From contig CAKONV010000004.1 of the NCBI GenBank assembly GCA_934098295.1, forward strand, positions 62,001-126,000: 64,000 nt of DNA, written 5' to 3'. Both the position numbers and the translations under genes were made by a program. Source of the stretch: an uncultured Bacilli bacterium. Lineage in GTDB: Bacteria > Bacillota_I > Bacilli_A > ML615J-28 > CAG-313. The notes under the pieces were generated by a model, which saw only the letters and a list, made by a program, of their open reading frames with translations, was not told where the DNA came from and made no database searches. Positions 62,230 to 64,000 of the stretch are shown in pieces. Each line of letters begins with the position of its first letter. The stretch's first letter is position 1.

Positions 62230-64000
62230 TCATACCCTCACAACTTCAAAATCAACAATTATTTTTACGGAAACGCCATTTACCGTGAAGCTATAAATTC
62301 CTCTAAACATTGTTGTAGAAACCGTCTCAAAAGTTAAACTCTTATTACTTGCTCGATAACTAGAAGTTCCAACCGTATAACTATCAAAGAAACCATAATC
62401 ATCTGGATTAGTGCTAAAAGAGGAATAGATGCTACTAATATCCATAGCTAAAGGTAATTTCTTTTGATATTCAATACCACTTAATATTTTATAGTCATTT
62501 ATACCCGTATTTTCAGTAAATAAAACACCATTAATATTATAAACTAAAACGCCGTTGTTAGACATAATACCAAAATAGGATGAATTAACTAATCCTTTTG
62601 AACCATAAAATAAACCATCAACCGTATTTTCATCTAAGTTATTATAAACATAAACTGTTTCTAAGGAAGAAAATTCTGTTAAAAAAGCAAATGAATAAAT
62701 GTTATTATCGTTTAAAGATAACTCATATAAATTGTTTAAATTTATAAGTTCTAAAATAGCATCATTAATGGGATTAGAAGCTGTTCCAAGACTAAGATTA
62801 CAATTTGATAAATCAAGTTTTTGAAGTGATATCATTTTTGATATGTAACTTAAGGTGTCAGCATAATTGCTAGATAAATCTTTACCACTAAAATTAGCAT
62901 AGGAAGTTCCAATTAAATATTCAATTCCTTTAAAAGAAGAAACTTTTGTTAATTCTTGTGAAGTAGTAACATCTAATGGTTTGTTTTGTTGAAGCCAATC
63001 TCTTAATACAATGCTTCCCGAAGTATAAGTTGCCTCAGATCCAAAAGTTAAATACATCCATGAATATAAATTTTCATCGACTACTTCTTTTCCTAAATGT
63101 AAAATTCCTGGTAAAGTAAAGTCTGTATACTTTATCACATTTGATGAGTCTTTATAAATAATGAAATTTTTATCATTTGTTTTCATTTTGTAGTTATAAA
63201 TTATCTTAAAATCCGTATTAGTATTATCCACATTATCAGTTGTAATTTCAAAGCACCATTTAGCATCACCATAAGCAATTATTTCTTCAATCGTAATATT
63301 GGAACTAGTAAGATAATTATTCAATGCATCTACAAGCGAATATTTACCTGTAGGAATCGTTAAAGTATGGTAACCTTTATTATAATATAGACTGATTTTT
63401 AAGCCGTTAATCTTATTCCAAGTTGTCTCATCATCTACATCAATGGCTAAATCATAACAAACAATAGGGCCCTTAGTTCCATAAGCAAATGGCATATTAA
63501 AAGTTTTAATTGTATAACAGCCAGTTTGAGAATAAAACATTTGATCATAATAGTTATAATATGGTAAAAATTCATTTAAATTTCCACCTTGACCACCACT
63601 TGTACATGTAATTGGAACCTGTATAGTTTCCGTTGTACCATCATCAAAAGTGAAAATACAATTTAATTGAACAGATTGAACATAATCTAAAGGATTACCT
63701 TTCGAAATATCAATAACGCTTAAATAACCATTAGAAGTATCGGTATCATTATATACTAAAGTTGTGGAAGATGTGGAAGATGTGGAAGTTGTTAATTGAT
63801 ATAGTTTATTCGTATCGTTCATTAATTCATAAGTCAACTGTTTAATTTTAGAGGAAGCATTACCATTATATAGTGTGTACAATTCTTGTCTACTAAAACC
63901 ATTAATAGTATTATCATTACCATAAGTGGCAGTTAAAATAATACTACCACCATAATTATCGCGAATAAAGTTTTGAGCTAAAGATGCATTTGTGGTAATT
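62230..64000 (-). CDS. Leucine-rich-repeat surface protein, N-terminus beyond window
   Basis: The frame is open from the right window edge, so only the C-terminal ~590 residues are seen. Extracellular-type beta regions are followed by leucine-rich repeats (LQKLDLSNCNLS, LINLNNLYELSLNDNNIYSF, SLETVYVYNNL). A C-terminal beta domain ends in VKIIVDFEVVRV. No cell-wall sorting signal or membrane helix closes it, so anchoring is elsewhere or by partners. Its TGA stop lies 2 bases from the 61436 ATG. It may be an adhesin presented by the SipW-type proteins that follow; inference. Confidence 0.75.
   Translation of the reverse strand, partial: ITTNASLAQNFIRDNYGGSIILTATYGNDNTINGFSRQELYTLYNGNASSKIKQLTYELMNDTNKLYQLTTSTSSTSSTTLVYNDTDTSNGYLSVIDISKGNPLDYVQSVQLNCIFTFDDGTTETIQVPITCTSGGQGGNLNEFLPYYNYYDQMFYSQTGCYTIKTFNMPFAYGTKGPIVCYDLAIDVDDETTWNKINGLKISLYYNKGYHTLTIPTGKYSLVDALNNYLTSSNITIEEIIAYGDAKWCFEITTDNVDNTNTDFKIIYNYKMKTNDKNFIIYKDSSNVIKYTDFTLPGILHLGKEVVDENLYSWMYLTFGSEATYTSGSIVLRDWLQQNKPLDVTTSQELTKVSSFKGIEYLIGTSYANFSGKDLSSNYADTLSYISKMISLQKLDLSNCNLSLGTASNPINDAILELINLNNLYELSLNDNNIYSFAFLTEFSSLETVYVYNNLDENTVDGLFYGSKGLVNSSYFGIMSNNGVLVYNINGVLFTENTGINDYKILSGIEYQKKLPLAMDISSIYSSFSTNPDDYGFFDSYTVGTSSYRASNKSLTFETVSTTMFRGIYSFTVNGVSVKIIVDFEVVRV

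Noticed and set aside
1..64000. Genome-wide TGA=Trp code suggested by the methyltransferase gene
   Set aside because: TGA ends several intact genes at natural coupling junctions (3169, 21443, 61436, 62230) and Trp is TGG throughout the intact genes.
1..64000. CRISPR arrays, tRNA or rRNA genes, insertion sequences
   Set aside because: I scanned for direct repeats with spacers, cloverleaf elements and transposase motifs and saw none.

Overview
The window is very AT-rich and almost all genes lie on the minus strand in short operons. Shine-Dalgarno sites are of the AGGAGG type, and intrinsic terminators separate most transcription units. Proteins carry Gram-positive lipoprotein signals (LxxC boxes with no outer-membrane machinery), SipW-type signal peptidases and TasA-like secreted proteins. 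A BY-kinase/Wzz capsule pair and CxxC-repeat surface lipoproteins are also present. This points to a low-GC Bacillota, probably a gut-type lineage of the Bacilli/Erysipelotrichia-RF39 neighbourhood; that placement is inference from gene content. TGA is used as a stop (for example at 3169, 21443, 61436 and 62230), so the standard bacterial code applies.

Layout, left to right. 1-3973: RNA/DNA maintenance operon rsmE-mtaB-DEAD helicase-nfo from a consensus promoter. 4061-4426: DtxR/MntR-like regulator on the plus strand. 4498-8332: glycan use (GH5 lipoprotein, BadF-type sugar kinase, GH4 phospho-glycosidase). 8363-11735: a permuted NlpC/P60-like membrane hydrolase and a large lipoprotein of Ig-like and OB-like domains. 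11863-19980: the most striking locus, a c-di-GMP-I riboswitch followed by three TasA/SipW-type secreted proteins, a signal peptidase, a membrane-anchored McrB-like AAA+ ATPase, a DUF2357-like coiled-coil partner and a second signal peptidase. 20007-24147: two GGDEF/EAL proteins, one intact as a phosphodiesterase and one degenerate. 24280-30271: uppP, then PmbA, TldD, a membrane protein with a Cys-Ala-Cys-Ala-Cys tail, and a radical SAM enzyme, in an arrangement resembling peptide maturation. 30281-35746: PfkB kinase, XRE regulator, diguanylate cyclase, EEP hydrolase and a lipoprotein tyrosine phosphatase. 35856-37401: TVP38 protein and a CxxC-repeat lipoprotein. 37520-40305: a decaying stretch with a frameshifted DUF2804 gene, a ruined sugar-binding lipoprotein and an apparent gene desert. 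40306-44708: Fe-S protein pair, small membrane protein, prepilin-type peptidase, MBL hydrolase and MATE transporter. 45075-49807: capsule genes (CapD/FlaA1, BY-kinase, Wzz, sugar kinase). 50002-54161: folD with a ThyX-like gene, galE and PPi-type phosphofructokinase. 54318-60451: a frameshifted zinc-ribbon membrane gene, methyltransferase, HD-GYP phosphodiesterase, a methyltransferase pseudogene with TGA at Trp positions, and an ABC exporter. 60564-64000: a second SipW-type cluster with a leucine-rich-repeat surface protein that runs off the window.

How it may fit together: one diguanylate cyclase, two or three c-di-GMP phosphodiesterases or sensors and a c-di-GMP riboswitch sit close to a fibre/matrix-like locus and capsule genes. 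This suggests a c-di-GMP-controlled surface-matrix programme. The McrB-like/DUF2357 pair between two signal peptidases, and the radical SAM-CACACA-TldD/PmbA operon, are the best candidates for undescribed systems.
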